From Streptomyces microflavus (lineage in GTDB: Bacteria > Actinomycetota > Actinomycetes > Streptomycetales > Streptomycetaceae), in NCBI RefSeq assembly GCF_014650075.1, contig NZ_BMUG01000007.1, forward strand, positions 1-64,000: a DNA stretch of 64,000 bases. The letters run 5' to 3'. Positions within the stretch are counted from its first letter, which is position 1. The number at the start of each line of letters is the position of its first letter. Below, piece after piece: positions 42,838 through 52,364 of this stretch. Position numbers and translations under genes: made by a program. The notes below the pieces were generated by a model. It saw nothing but the letters and a program-made list of their open reading frames with translations. It did not search any database and was not told where the DNA came from.

Positions 42838-43488
42838 ATGTCGCTCAGGACCGGACGTCGAACTCTCGCCGCGCTTGCCGCACTTGCCGCAGGTCTCACA
42901 CTGTCGAGCACCACCTCCGCCGCTTCCGCTTCCGGTCATCAGGAGGTGGCGCGGCCGGCCGGTGCGAGCGTCACCGGGAAGGCCGAGTTCGTCCTGCCCT
43001 ACCACCAGGACGATGACGTCCGGTCCTTCGCCTTCGATGCCCGTGCGGACCCGTACACCCGCCCGCTGCCCGGGATTCCCACCGGTCTGCCGACCGACGC
43101 GCGCGGGACGGTCACGGTCTCCCACTACTCGGCCGAGAACGACATCACGTACACGGCCGAGGGACGCGTGGACTGCCTGGTCACCGGGGTGCGCACCGCG
43201 ACCCTGACGGCGGTCATCACCGAGGTGAGCCCCGGCGGCCCTCCCGTCCTCGGGGAGCGGCTCGGATTCAGCGTCTACGACGGCGGCGAGGGCAAGGGCC
43301 GTTCCAAGGACCGCGTGGGCTTCTCCTGGAACGGCGTGAACCTGCTGCCGACGGGCGACGACAACCCGCCCGAGGACGCCCCGGTCGGCACCTGCATGGC
43401 CCCCGCCCCGTACGCCCCGGTGACCAAGGGCGGTTACACGGTCCGGCACGCCGAGCTGCCGCCCCCGCCATCGTCGTCCGCACGATGA
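42838..43488 (+). CDS. Secreted protein of unknown function
   Basis: 216 residues from ATG 42838 (AGGAGAAGAGG upstream). The signal peptide is about residues 1-32 (LAALAALAAGLTLSSTTSAASA). The mature part starts with FVLPYHQDDDVRSFAFDARADPYTRPLPG, contains strands such as GTVTVSHYSAENDITYTAEGRVDCLVT, and has a Cys pair (DC and TC) that could form a disulfide. A conserved lipocalin-like secreted fold is possible but not established. Confidence 0.75.
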   Translation: MSLRTGRRTLAALAALAAGLTLSSTTSAASASGHQEVARPAGASVTGKAEFVLPYHQDDDVRSFAFDARADPYTRPLPGIPTGLPTDARGTVTVSHYSAENDITYTAEGRVDCLVTGVRTATLTAVITEVSPGGPPVLGERLGFSVYDGGEGKGRSKDRVGFSWNGVNLLPTGDDNPPEDAPVGTCMAPAPYAPVTKGGYTVRHAELPPPPSSSAR

Positions 43489-43573
43489 ACTCTCGTCGGT
43501 GGCCGCTGCAGGGGGCGTGGCCCTCCTCGAAAACCCCTCGCGGCAGGCGGTGTTGGCCGGGTAGGAAAGAGCG

Positions 43574-44050
43574 ATGGCCGACGCATCGCTCGATCCCCTG
43601 GACCGTCTGACCGCCGAACGCGCCTGTGAGCGCCTGATCGTGGAGTTCGCCCACGAGCTGGACCTCGGTGAACCCGGGCGGGTGGCCGCGCTGTTCACGG
43701 CCGATGGGGTTTGGGAGTGGGCCGAGGGCGACCGCAGGATCGAGGGGCGGGACGGGCTGCGCGCCTACTTCGGTGCGCGGCCCGCCGACCGGCTCTCGCG
43801 CCGCATCTGTACGAACATCCTGGTGACGCTCACCTCCGCGTCGACGGCGACGGCGACCACGTACTTCACGACGTACCGCGTCGACGGCCACTCCGGCGGG
43901 ATGCTGCCGCCGAGGCCCCCGACGCAGGTGGGCCACTACGAGGACACCTTCCGTAAGGTCGACGGCCGGTGGCTGCTCAGCCGGCGCGCCCTGTTCCTGG
44001 CCTTCGGCGGGCCCACCGAGAACGTGGGCGGGGCGGGCGGCAACCTCTGA
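43574..44050 (+). CDS. SnoaL-like / NTF2-fold protein
   Basis: 158 residues with the NTF2-like layout: helix DRLTAERACERLIVEFAHELDLGEPGRVAALFTADGVWEW, an EGRDGLRAYF segment, and strands ending in YEDTFRKVDGRWLLSRRALFLAF. Members isomerise, cyclise or bind small molecules, or have no known activity. The predicted pocket includes Trp and Arg residues. Monocistronic; function not assignable. Confidence 0.85.
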   Translation: MADASLDPLDRLTAERACERLIVEFAHELDLGEPGRVAALFTADGVWEWAEGDRRIEGRDGLRAYFGARPADRLSRRICTNILVTLTSASTATATTYFTTYRVDGHSGGMLPPRPPTQVGHYEDTFRKVDGRWLLSRRALFLAFGGPTENVGGAGGNL

Positions 44051-44192
44051 ACGGCCGCCGGGGCCCCTGGGGCGAAGGGCCTTGCATGACCATGTACAGA
44101 CAGTGATCCGTATGTGATCAACGCCCCGTAGTCTCCCCCGGCAGGGGATGCACGGCGGACGAGAGCACGTGCGGTCAAGGCGGGGGACGGAC

Positions 44193-45455
44193 ATGGAATA
44201 CCGGCGCGCGGCGATACCGGCACTGGTCGGCGGGCTGCTGCTCACGGCGCTTCTCTGGTGGGCGGGGGCGAGCACCCAGGCGCTGTACCTGCCGGGCACC
44301 GTCGATGTGCTCGGCGGGCGGGCCGTCGGCGAGCTCGAATACTGGCTCACCCCGTGGTCGTACGACCCTCCGGCCTCCGTCCGGATCGGCGCCGAGACGT
44401 TCGGCGTGGGCGAGGACGGGGCGACCGTCGACAACTCCCGCTATCTGTCGCTGTACACGACGGCGATGCAGATCCGGTTCGTGGCGGTCCTGCTCTTCTT
44501 CGTTCCCGGTGCGCTGCTCCTGGTCCGCAGGCTCCCCCCGGTGAACGGCCGGGTGCCCGCCACGCTGCTCGCGGTCTGGGCCTGGGGTGTGATGGCCGGG
44601 ACGCTGGCCGTCGCCGTCTCCGCGCCCTGGCTGATCGCGGCGAACGGGCGCGGCAGTTACCGTTTCCTGCCCCAGCTCGCGGGCATGGCCTCCGGCGGGC
44701 GGCAGATCCTGGTGTTCGCCGCACTCGTCGCGGCGGTGGTCGCCGTGCTGGCGGCCCGGGTCACCGCCAAGGGTGCCGGCCCGCTCCCGCAGGCCGTCGT
44801 CCCGGTGGCTGCCGCCCGCCTGGCCGCCACCGTCGGGACCGCGGTGATCGCCGTGTCCCTGGTCGTCCTCTCGTACCAGCCCGTGGCCGCCACCTTCCAG
44901 ACGGCCTTCACGGGCAGTGGCCTGTTCGCCGAGCCGGGCGATCTGCTTCGCCAGTGGCTGCTGCTGGGCTCCTGGGCGGGCCCGGCCGGTACGCCGGTCG
45001 GCGACTGGTTCCTGTACCGGGTGGCCGACGCGCTGATGCTCGCCGCGGTGTGGTGGGCGCTGCGGCGGCTGCCCGTCCTGCTCACCCGGACCACGGTTCC
45101 GGCGATGGCGCTCGGCGCGGTCTGCGCGACCGTACTCGGGCTGCTGGTCGGCCAGTTGGTGCGGATGGCCCTGACCGTGAGCGATGCCGGCATGCGCTGG
45201 GGGCTGGTGCAGTTGTCCGCAGGCATCGGCGGCGGTGTCCCGGCCGCCCTGACGTTCGGCCTGGTGGCGGGGGTGGCCGCGGCCATGACGCTGCGGGTGG
45301 CGGGTGGCCGGGCGGGTGCCGAAACCTCAGGCGCCGACGTTACGGACTCCGGCCCTGTGGAGCCCGGCCCCGACGCTACGGGCCCCGGCGTTACGGGCGC
45401 CGACCTCACGGGCCCCGGACCGGATCTCCGGCCGCAGCCCTCCCCGAAGGACTGA
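44193..45455 (+). CDS. Integral membrane protein of unknown function
   Basis: 420 residues from ATG 44193 (GGGGGACGG upstream). A first transmembrane helix is followed by an extracytoplasmic domain (about 25-85) containing ELEYWLTPWSYDPPASVRIGAE. About eight more helices lie between 95 and 370, and a Pro/Gly/Thr/Asp-rich tail at the C-terminus has degenerate GPDATGPGVTGAD repeats. No transporter signature was seen. Confidence 0.75.
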   Translation: MEYRRAAIPALVGGLLLTALLWWAGASTQALYLPGTVDVLGGRAVGELEYWLTPWSYDPPASVRIGAETFGVGEDGATVDNSRYLSLYTTAMQIRFVAVLLFFVPGALLLVRRLPPVNGRVPATLLAVWAWGVMAGTLAVAVSAPWLIAANGRGSYRFLPQLAGMASGGRQILVFAALVAAVVAVLAARVTAKGAGPLPQAVVPVAAARLAATVGTAVIAVSLVVLSYQPVAATFQTAFTGSGLFAEPGDLLRQWLLLGSWAGPAGTPVGDWFLYRVADALMLAAVWWALRRLPVLLTRTTVPAMALGAVCATVLGLLVGQLVRMALTVSDAGMRWGLVQLSAGIGGGVPAALTFGLVAGVAAAMTLRVAGGRAGAETSGADVTDSGPVEPGPDATGPGVTGADLTGPGPDLRPQPSPKD

Positions 45456-45480
45456 CGCTCCCCCCGAACAGAGCCGGGCG

Positions 45481-46071
45481 TCACGTCGGCGACAGTGACT
45501 TCTGCGAGGCGACGACGACTCCGTACAGATCCCCGATCGTGGCCAGGGCGCTGGCGTGCACCTGGCGGGCGTCGAGGTCGGTGCCCAGGACCGGCAGCGA
45601 CCGGGTCGCGCAGGCGTCCGCGGCGACGGTGGGGCGGTTGCCGCGCAGGAACGCGCCCTGCGCGGTGAACGCCACGCACATGTGCGTCATCCAGCCGACG
45701 ACGATGACGTCCTGGCCCTCGGGGACGTACGCGCCCAGGTCCGTGCCGTGGAAGGCGTTCGGCGCCTGCTTGACGACGACGGGCTCGCCGTCGACCGGTG
45801 CGACGGCCGGGTGGATCCGGCCGATCTCGGCCCGGATGTCGTACGGAGTTCCCTCGCCGCCGTCGTTGATGACGTGGACGATTTGGGTCCCCGCCTCACG
45901 GGCCCGGGCCAGCAGCTCGGCGGCGGCTTCGAGGGAGGCCTGCCAGCCGTCGAGTTCCATCACGCCCCGCGTGTAGGTGTTCTGGAAGTCGATCAGGATC
46001 AGCGTCGAGCCGGACAGGGTGGCCGGGGTCGCGTCGAAGCCGTTTAGCTCGCGCAGGGTGGTTCGGGACAT
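45481..46071 (-). CDS. Isochorismatase-like cysteine hydrolase
   Basis: 196 residues from ATG 46071. The catalytic triad of the family is visible: Asp28 (LILIDFQN), Lys101 (VVVKQAPNAF) and Cys132 (GWMTHMCVAFTA), the last preceded by the cis-peptide region. It hydrolyses a vinyl ether or amide (isochorismate, nicotinamide-like or other). It is divergent from a GlxA-type regulator, a common pairing, which suggests regulated use of its substrate. Confidence 0.92.
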   Translation of the reverse strand: MSRTTLRELNGFDATPATLSGSTLILIDFQNTYTRGVMELDGWQASLEAAAELLARAREAGTQIVHVINDGGEGTPYDIRAEIGRIHPAVAPVDGEPVVVKQAPNAFHGTDLGAYVPEGQDVIVVGWMTHMCVAFTAQGAFLRGNRPTVAADACATRSLPVLGTDLDARQVHASALATIGDLYGVVVASQKSLSPT

Positions 46072-46237
46072 GGGTGTACCGCCGATTCGCGTCGTGTGGA
46101 GGAGGGGCAGGAGGCCTGGGGAAGGAACTCCGGTGCCTGTGAGCCGTGCATTCGACGCTATGGCCTCGCCCGCATGTCGGCAATGACGGCTAACCTGCAG
46201 ATACCGACATCGGTGTGGCCAATCGGAGGAGCCGGCA

Positions 46238-47236
46238 GTGGGCAAGGTCCGACGACTCGTCGTCATCGTTCTCTTCGACGGCGTCGATCTGCTCGACGTC
46301 ACCGGCCCGCCGGAGGTCTTCTCGCTCGCCCGGCGCGAGACGGAGGACGCGGCGGGTTACGAGGTCGTCCTCGCCGCCGAGAGCCTGGAGCCGGTCACCA
46401 CCGGCGCCGGGGTCCGCATCCTCCCGGACATCACGTTCCGCGAGGCGGCGGCCCTGGGCATCGACACCCTGATCGTGCCCGGCTCGGTCGAGGTCGACAG
46501 CGAACGCCGGGTCCGGGCCGTGGTCGACCCGGAGCTGGTCCGCCGGGTGAAGATCCTCGCCGCGCGGACCCGCCGGGTCACCTCCGTATGCGTCGGAGCG
46601 CATCTCCTGGCAGCCGCAGGCCTCCTGGACGGCAAGCGCGCCACCACCCACTGGTCCACCGCCCGTCAACTGGCCGCCGAGCACCCGGCGGTGGAGGTCG
46701 ACGCCGACCCGATCTTCATCCGCGAGGGCGATGTGTGGACGGGGGCGGGGATCAGCGCCTGCCTGGACCTGTCACTCGCCCTGGTCGCCGACGACCTCGG
46801 TGAGGCCGTCGCGCTGCGCGTGGCACGGCAGTTGGTGATGTACGTGAAGCGGCCGAGCGGGCAGAGCCAGTTCAGCGTGCCGCTGGAGCAGGTCGCGACG
46901 ACCCGCCGCATCGAGGACCTGCGGCACCACATCCTGCGGAACCTCGGAGAGCCGCTGACGGTGATGGACCTGGCGGAGTTCGCCCACGTCAGCGACCGCC
47001 ACCTCACGCGGATCTTCAAGAGCGAGCTCGGCATGACCCCGTACGCCTACATCGAGTCCGTCCGGGTCGAGAAGGCCCGTAACGAACTGGAGTCCACCGA
47101 TGCCACGCTGGAACGCATCGCGTCCGCTTGCGGGTTCGGTACGACGGACACGCTGGTACGGGCGTTCCGACGGCGGCTGGACACGACGCCGACGGAGTAC
47201 CGGAACCGGTTCAGGGCGGCTTCACACGTGGTCTGA
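46238..47236 (+). CDS. GlxA/AraC-family regulator (DJ-1/PfpI plus HTH)
   Basis: 332 residues from GTG 46238. The N-terminal DJ-1/PfpI domain (about 5-185) has VIVLFDGVDLLDVTGPPEVF and SVCVGAHLLAAAGLLDGKRATTHW, with a Cys at the nucleophile elbow position. The C-terminal AraC DNA-binding domain (about 225-325) has MDLAEFAHVSDRHLTRIFKSELGMTPYAYIESVR and ERIASACGFGTTDTLVRAFRR. Likely regulates the divergent isochorismatase-like gene. Confidence 0.93.
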   Translation: MGKVRRLVVIVLFDGVDLLDVTGPPEVFSLARRETEDAAGYEVVLAAESLEPVTTGAGVRILPDITFREAAALGIDTLIVPGSVEVDSERRVRAVVDPELVRRVKILAARTRRVTSVCVGAHLLAAAGLLDGKRATTHWSTARQLAAEHPAVEVDADPIFIREGDVWTGAGISACLDLSLALVADDLGEAVALRVARQLVMYVKRPSGQSQFSVPLEQVATTRRIEDLRHHILRNLGEPLTVMDLAEFAHVSDRHLTRIFKSELGMTPYAYIESVRVEKARNELESTDATLERIASACGFGTTDTLVRAFRRRLDTTPTEYRNRFRAASHVV

Positions 47237-47238
47237 CG

Positions 47239-48456
47239 TCACGCTGTACGGGGCGGTTCGGGGACTGTCACAGCGCGGACCGACCGGATCTCGTCCAGGA
47301 ACTCCGGCCAGTGCTCGCCGCACGTGTTCAGCGCGTGCCACACCGCGTCCAGCGCCGCTATGAGCGGAGCGGGGCCTGCGGCGGCGAGCACGGCGGGGAG
47401 CGCGAAGTGCGGCTGGGAGATCCGGTGGAGGGCGCGCGGTGTGCGGGGGAACGTCTCCACGACGGCGTACGGATCGCCTGGCCCGGGCGGTGGAGGCTGG
47501 TACGGGGGGCGCTCGGGCGGCACCGCTTCCAGCACCGACGTGTCCGGGACCCGGGGGTCGGAGCGCAGGGCGTCCGACATTCGGGCCGGATCGTCGAACG
47601 GCGGCGGCAGCGGCCGGCCCGCCTCCAACGCGGCCAGTGCGTCGGCGACCCACGGTACGTCGGTCAGACCGGCGGCCTCGCAGGCTCGTCGCGCGGACAG
47701 CAGCGCCACCGTGTGCTGCACCCCTGGGGCCGATGCGCCGAGCGTGTGCACCAGGTCGCTGTCGAAGGTGAGGAGCCCGAGGACGTTGCTGGCACGGGCA
47801 CCGCGCAGCGCCTCGTTCGGCAACCGCCCGCCCCATTCCCACCGTTCGTAGTGCAGGCGCCGATCCTCGGCGTCCCGTTCCTTCGCCTGGCGGGCCAGGC
47901 GTTCGGCCTCGGCCCGCTGCTCGGGGGCGGGTGGGGACGGCAGCCCGCGTGCTGCCTCGTGCCAGTAGGCGGCGATCTCCGAGGTCTGGCGGATCACCTG
48001 GTCCGGGCCGGGAGGGGCGGGCCAGAACTGCAGCAGGTAGCTGTCCGCCCGCGGCTCCTTGGCCGTTCTGGTGTCTAGGTCGCGGCCCTGGTCCATGCCC
48101 CGGGCGCTGTACCGCACCCGGTAGTCCGTCACGGGGAGCTCCAGGTCCCACGCGGCCTCGCCCGCCCACTGGACCAGGCTCGTTCCTTCCGACACCGGCC
48201 GGAAGGACACCTCGACGACGTCCTCCCAGCCCGGGGTCAGCGGTGGTGCCTCGTCGTGGACCTCCACGGTGAAGCCGACACTGCCCGTGTGCAGTCCGGT
48301 GACCAGCCACATCGCACCGGGGACCGCCGCCCCGCAGAGGCCCCCGCTCTGCCCCGCGAACGCCTCCCCGAGGCCCGGGTTCGTACCGTCGGGATCGCTC
48401 TCGACGTAGATCTGGCTGTAGCTGACATGCACTTCACCTACGACTGGTCTGCGCAC
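47239..48456 (-). CDS. Hypothetical protein of unknown function
   Basis: 405 residues from GTG 48456, chosen for AGGGGGTG just upstream. The first 100 or so residues (SYSQIYVESDPDG; GFTVEVHDEAPPLTPGWEDVVEVSF) look beta-rich, and the conserved stretch ELPVTDYRVRYSARGMDQG follows. The remainder is helical, including a charged helix (EQRAEAERLARQAKERDAEDRR). No family recognised; the N-terminal part may be a ligand-binding or effector-immunity type domain (guess). Convergent with the GlxA regulator, only 2 nt between stops. Confidence 0.7.
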   Translation of the reverse strand: MRRPVVGEVHVSYSQIYVESDPDGTNPGLGEAFAGQSGGLCGAAVPGAMWLVTGLHTGSVGFTVEVHDEAPPLTPGWEDVVEVSFRPVSEGTSLVQWAGEAAWDLELPVTDYRVRYSARGMDQGRDLDTRTAKEPRADSYLLQFWPAPPGPDQVIRQTSEIAAYWHEAARGLPSPPAPEQRAEAERLARQAKERDAEDRRLHYERWEWGGRLPNEALRGARASNVLGLLTFDSDLVHTLGASAPGVQHTVALLSARRACEAAGLTDVPWVADALAALEAGRPLPPPFDDPARMSDALRSDPRVPDTSVLEAVPPERPPYQPPPPGPGDPYAVVETFPRTPRALHRISQPHFALPAVLAAAGPAPLIAALDAVWHALNTCGEHWPEFLDEIRSVRAVTVPEPPRTA

Positions 48457-48587
48457 GGCACCCCCTGTACCCGAGTCGAGGACGGCCTCGATGGCTCCGG
48501 GCGAGCCGACCGCGTAGGACCGATCATGCTGCACACCACTGACAACGAGCCGGGTCCGGCGCCGTCGCCCGCGTGGGCTCAGGTCCC

Positions 48588-49127
48588 CTAGTGGTCCAGG
48601 GCCCCGGCGATGCGCTCGGCCAGGGCGCGGCGCAGCTCCGGGTCCAGCGGCTCGGTGTTGAGGGATTCGTACAGCCACAGGCCGTCGGCGGCGAGGCGGG
48701 CGATGAACCGGTCGAGCGCGACCTGATTGTCGACGTCGGCCGTGGTCAGGGACGGGGCCCACCGTTCCATGACCGCGTCCCAGGGGGCCGCGAGCCCGGG
48801 AGTGGTGGAGCCTTCGAGCATGAGGAGGAGTTCGGCCCGGTTGGCGCTCTGGGAGGAGATGCGGCTGTAGGCGGTCAGCCTCTCCTCAGGGGTGGCCAGA
48901 TCGGCCGGCTTGCCCGCCGCCGCGGCCATCTGGGCTTCCCACTCGTCGGCCAGGTGCTGATGGATGGCCTGTACGAGGTCGTCGCGGGAGGCGAAGTGGT
49001 AGAGGAGACCGCCCTTGGTCAGGCCGGCCTCGGCGGCCACGGAGTCGAAGGTGACGCTCTTGACGCCTTCGCGCTCCACGACCCGCGTGGCCGCTTCGAG
49101 GATCTGGGTTCGTTTGCTCGTCCGCAT
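48588..49127 (-). CDS. TetR-family repressor
   Basis: 179 residues from ATG 49127. The DNA-binding region (about 5-50) reads ILEAATRVVEREGVKSVTFDSVAAEAGLTKGGLLYHFASRDDLV, the standard TetR HTH. The helical C-terminal domain would bind a ligand. It lies just downstream of an MFS efflux gene on the same strand, whose promoter carries a perfect palindrome; it is therefore the probable repressor of that pump. Confidence 0.92.
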   Translation of the reverse strand: MRTSKRTQILEAATRVVEREGVKSVTFDSVAAEAGLTKGGLLYHFASRDDLVQAIHQHLADEWEAQMAAAAGKPADLATPEERLTAYSRISSQSANRAELLLMLEGSTTPGLAAPWDAVMERWAPSLTTADVDNQVALDRFIARLAADGLWLYESLNTEPLDPELRRALAERIAGALDH

Positions 49128-49181
49128 GGGTGCTCCCTGGGCGGGGGTGTCAGTGCTCGGGGGTGTCGGTGCTGGGGGCGG

Positions 49182-50708
49182 TCAGTGGTGAGGGCCGGAA
49201 AGGGCCGATCCGGGGCCGTGGCGGCGCAGGAGGACGCCCGTCATGATCGCACCGACGGCGATGACGGCGGTGACCACCACCATGACGGTGGAGTAGGCGC
49301 CGTCGAAGGCGGTGGACGCCGCGTCGATCAGCCCCGGGTGGGCTGCGGCCTGGGCGAGCGCGCTGTCCAGGCTGTCGCGCGCGGAGTCCGGGGCTCCGGC
49401 GGGCAGATCGATGGTCGCGGTGTAGACGGAGGTCAGGAGGGAGCCGAGGAGGGCGACCGCGATGAGGCTGCCGAATTCGTACGAGACCTCCTCGACGGAG
49501 GACGCCATGCCCGCGCGGCGGGCCGGAACGTTGCCCATGATCGCGCTGGAGGCCACGGACATGGCCGCGCCAAGCCCCGCACCGGTGATGAGCAGCCCGG
49601 TGATGAGCAGTCCCATGCTGGTGTCGAAGGTCAGCAGGATCAGCGCGGAGCCGATCGTGCTCAGGGCCAGGCCCCCCGCGATGATGGGCAGCAGCCCGAC
49701 CCGGTGCAGGGTGGCCCCGCCCGCCATCGCTGTCGGAAGTGCTCCCAGGGCGACGGCGGCGACCAGGAGCCCGGCGCGCAGCGGGGTGAAGCCCTCCACC
49801 AGCTGGAACCGCTGTGTCGTGATCAGCTGGATACCAGCGATGGCGAACAGGGAGAACCCGGCGGCCAGGACCCCGGCGAGGAAGGCCCGGTTGCGGAAGA
49901 TCGAGAAGTCCAGCAGCGGGTCGGGCAGGCGGCGCTGCCTCCGGGCGAACGCCCACCCGCCGACCACGGCCGCCAGCCCGGCGGCCGCGATGGGCAGGAG
50001 CGCGGGCTCCGGCTTCGCTGTCTCCTTGATCGCGATGACGAGCCCCACCAGGGCGACCAGCGCGAGGAGCGACGAGGGCAGGTCCCACTTCCGGCCGGGG
50101 TCCGCCACGTTGGGCGGCGCGAGGACCAGCGTGGCCACGATCGCCGCGACGACCACGGGCACGTTGATCAGGAACACCGACCCCCACCAGAAGCTCTGGA
50201 GCAGCAGCCCGCTGATGATCGGGCCCAGCGCGCTGCCGACGATCGCCAGCGTGCCCCAGATCGCGATGGCCACGTTGCGCTCGCGCTCGTCCTCGAACGT
50301 GATGCGGATCAGTGCCAGCGTCGCGGGCATCATCGCCGCCGCCCCCACGGCCAGCAGCGCCCGTGCCGCGATCAGGGTCTCCGGGGTACCGGAGAACGCG
50401 GCGGCCAGCGAGGCGGCGCCGAAGACCACCAGGCCGATCAGGAACATCCTCCGGTGGCCCACCCGGTCACCCAGGGTGCCGCTGCCCAGCAGAAGCCCGG
50501 CCATCACCACCGGATAGGCGTTGATGATCCACAGCCCCTCGGAGCTGCTCGCACCCAGCTCCTGCACCAGTGTCGGCAGCGCCGCGTACAGGATCGAGTT
50601 GTCCAGGGTGATCAGGAGCAGCCCCGCGCTCACCACCGTCAGCAGCAGCCAGCGCCGCCGCGCACTCGGAGCCGTTGCCGCAGACCTCTCGGTCGGTACC
50701 GTTCTCAT
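49182..50708 (-). CDS. MFS drug transporter, DHA2 (14-TMS) family
   Basis: 508 residues from ATG 50708, fourteen predicted transmembrane helices. Motifs: LDNSILYAALPTLVQELGASSSEGLWIINAY (motif C-like start of DHA2 pumps), GTLGDRVGHRRMFLIGLVVFG (motif A) and GSALGPIISGLLLQSFWWGSVFLINVP (motif C). Proton-driven export of hydrophobic drugs is expected. Operon with the TetR gene downstream; operator at 50711-50742. Confidence 0.94.
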   Translation of the reverse strand: MRTVPTERSAATAPSARRRWLLLTVVSAGLLLITLDNSILYAALPTLVQELGASSSEGLWIINAYPVVMAGLLLGSGTLGDRVGHRRMFLIGLVVFGAASLAAAFSGTPETLIAARALLAVGAAAMMPATLALIRITFEDERERNVAIAIWGTLAIVGSALGPIISGLLLQSFWWGSVFLINVPVVVAAIVATLVLAPPNVADPGRKWDLPSSLLALVALVGLVIAIKETAKPEPALLPIAAAGLAAVVGGWAFARRQRRLPDPLLDFSIFRNRAFLAGVLAAGFSLFAIAGIQLITTQRFQLVEGFTPLRAGLLVAAVALGALPTAMAGGATLHRVGLLPIIAGGLALSTIGSALILLTFDTSMGLLITGLLITGAGLGAAMSVASSAIMGNVPARRAGMASSVEEVSYEFGSLIAVALLGSLLTSVYTATIDLPAGAPDSARDSLDSALAQAAAHPGLIDAASTAFDGAYSTVMVVVTAVIAVGAIMTGVLLRRHGPGSALSGPHH

Positions 50709-50710
50709 GC

Positions 50711-50742
50711 CGTAACTGTACCTTCCGAAAGGTACAGTTACG
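50711..50742. promoter_or_regulatory. TetR operator palindrome upstream of MFS gene
   Basis: Perfect 14-bp arms CGTAACTGTACCTT and AAGGTACAGTTACG around CCGA. It begins 3 nt before the MFS start codon, so the transcript is probably leaderless or very short and the repressor would cover its start. Confidence 0.85.
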
Positions 50743-50804
50743 AATGCGGCGCGCGGCCTGCCCGAGAGTGGCGGCGGCCGCGAGGAACCCCCAGGGGGCG
50801 CCGC

Positions 50805-51266
50805 TCACGCGGTCACCTCCGGCCGCCCCAGCGTGAACCACACGACCGTGCGCCCGGGGTGCCGGTCGCCCCCGCTGCCCGTTCCCCACGCCAGCGCCAG
50901 GCTTTCCACGAGGACGAGCCCGCGGCCGTGCTCCTGCTCCTGCTCCGGGGTCGGTCGCAAGGCCGTTCCGAACGCTGTACCCACCGGCCCGCCGTCATCC
51001 GTTACGGCGACGGTGACGCGCTTCCGGTTGACGGCGACGTGGACCCGGATCAGCGGCGTACGGGTGTGGCAGTGGGCGTTGGTGACCAGCTCGGTGACGC
51101 AGAGGCGGGCGTCGTCGACGAGGCCGGGGTGTCGACTGACCCTCAGCAGCGAGGTGAGGAAGTCCCGCGCGAGCTTGGGGGCATTGGCGGTGTTCGGGAG
51201 GGTGAGGCGGTAGCTCTCGCCGCCAAGGGGGTTCGGCTGTACGGGGGTTGGGGTTGCAGCGGGCAT
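50805..51266 (-). CDS. HATPase-domain regulatory protein (anti-sigma-like kinase)
   Basis: 153 residues. It has the GHKL ATPase boxes of RsbW/SpoIIAB-type proteins: ARLCVTELVTNAHCHT (N box), AVTDDGG (G1) and GRGLVLVESLALAWG (G2). Encoded divergently from an XRE/DUF397 gene pair, the three-gene arrangement typical of WhiJ-like loci of Streptomyces. It probably acts by binding or phosphorylating a partner regulator. Confidence 0.9.
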   Translation of the reverse strand: MPAATPTPVQPNPLGGESYRLTLPNTANAPKLARDFLTSLLRVSRHPGLVDDARLCVTELVTNAHCHTRTPLIRVHVAVNRKRVTVAVTDDGGPVGTAFGTALRPTPEQEQEHGRGLVLVESLALAWGTGSGGDRHPGRTVVWFTLGRPEVTA

Positions 51267-51508
51267 GTCGGTCTCCCCATGCGGTCCGGATCTGCGAACT
51301 GGCTCGCCGCCTCAGGCCCGTGCTGACGGCTGCATGGGTGCGCGTGTGAACATGCGCCCATGCAGGCGCACTTCGGGCCTCCGAAGTGCGGCGCTGAGGG
51401 GACCATGGCGCGAAGTCTCACTTGTTCTACCTAGTTGGACCATTGAGTAACCAGATGGATTACGGTGGGGACTCCAGCGACACTGTGGGGCGACAAGAGG
51501 AGGGGCCG

Positions 51509-52360
51509 ATGCCACCGAGGAAGGCGCCCACGGCGCGGCAGTGCCGGGTGGGGATCGAGCTGCGCAAGATGCGGCAGAACGCGGGACTCGCCCTCGCTGA
51601 AGCCGCCGCCCTGCTCAGCACGGACCGCACCACCATCAGCAATACGGAGTCGGGTCGCTTCGGTGTGAGCGGTGACCGGGTCCGTACCTGGGCGGCGGGC
51701 TATGCGTGTGCCGATGAGGCGTACGTGGAGGCGCTCGTCGCGATGGCTGAGGAGCGGGGGCGCGGCTGGTGGGAGGACTACCGGAACGAGCTGACCAGCG
51801 GACCGCTCGATCTGGCCGAGCTGGAGCACCATGCGGCCGGCATCCGGGCGGTACAGCTCATGCACATGCCGGGGCTGATCCAGAGCGAGGACTACGCGCG
51901 GGCCGTCTTCGCGGAAGCGGTGCCCGAGCTGCCGTTGGCCCGCAGGCGCCGACTGCTCTCCCACCGGCTGAAGCGCCGGGACGTCCTGGACCGGGAGACC
52001 CCGCCCACCTGCACGTTCCTCATCCATGAGGCGGCGCTACGGATGGTCTACGGCGACTCCGGCGTGGCGCGGGGCCAGTTGGCCTACCTGCTGCGCGAAT
52101 CCGAGCGCGACAATGTCATCGTCAAGGTCGTCCCGTTCGCCGCAGGCGGTCTCCCGGAGACGGGAAGCTCGACGCAGTACGTCTACGGTCCTGTTCCGCA
52201 GTTGGATACCGTTCTGTCGGACACGGCAACCGGGCCCGCGTTCCTGGACGCCGAGACGCGTCTGGCGAACTACCGGGCAGCGATGGACCGGGTCGAGGGG
52301 CTGTCTCTCGACCCTCGGAAGTCGAGAGACTTCATCCGTGAGGTCGCACAACAAGTGTGA
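51509..52360 (+). CDS. XRE-family regulator with DUF5753 (WhiJ-like)
   Basis: 283 residues from ATG 51509 (GAGGAGGGG upstream). The HTH is about residues 12-65 (GIELRKMRQNAGLALAEAAALLSTDRTTISNTESG), followed by the DUF5753 domain (about 90-280) with VQLMHMPGLIQSEDYARAVF, LIHEAALRMVYGD and VIVKVVPFAAGG. Usual length for the family. It is followed after 4 nt by a DUF397 gene, the standard partner. Such loci influence development and antibiotic production in Streptomyces; this copy's targets are unknown. Confidence 0.93.
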   Translation: MPPRKAPTARQCRVGIELRKMRQNAGLALAEAAALLSTDRTTISNTESGRFGVSGDRVRTWAAGYACADEAYVEALVAMAEERGRGWWEDYRNELTSGPLDLAELEHHAAGIRAVQLMHMPGLIQSEDYARAVFAEAVPELPLARRRRLLSHRLKRRDVLDRETPPTCTFLIHEAALRMVYGDSGVARGQLAYLLRESERDNVIVKVVPFAAGGLPETGSSTQYVYGPVPQLDTVLSDTATGPAFLDAETRLANYRAAMDRVEGLSLDPRKSRDFIREVAQQV

Positions 52361-52364
52361 AGGC

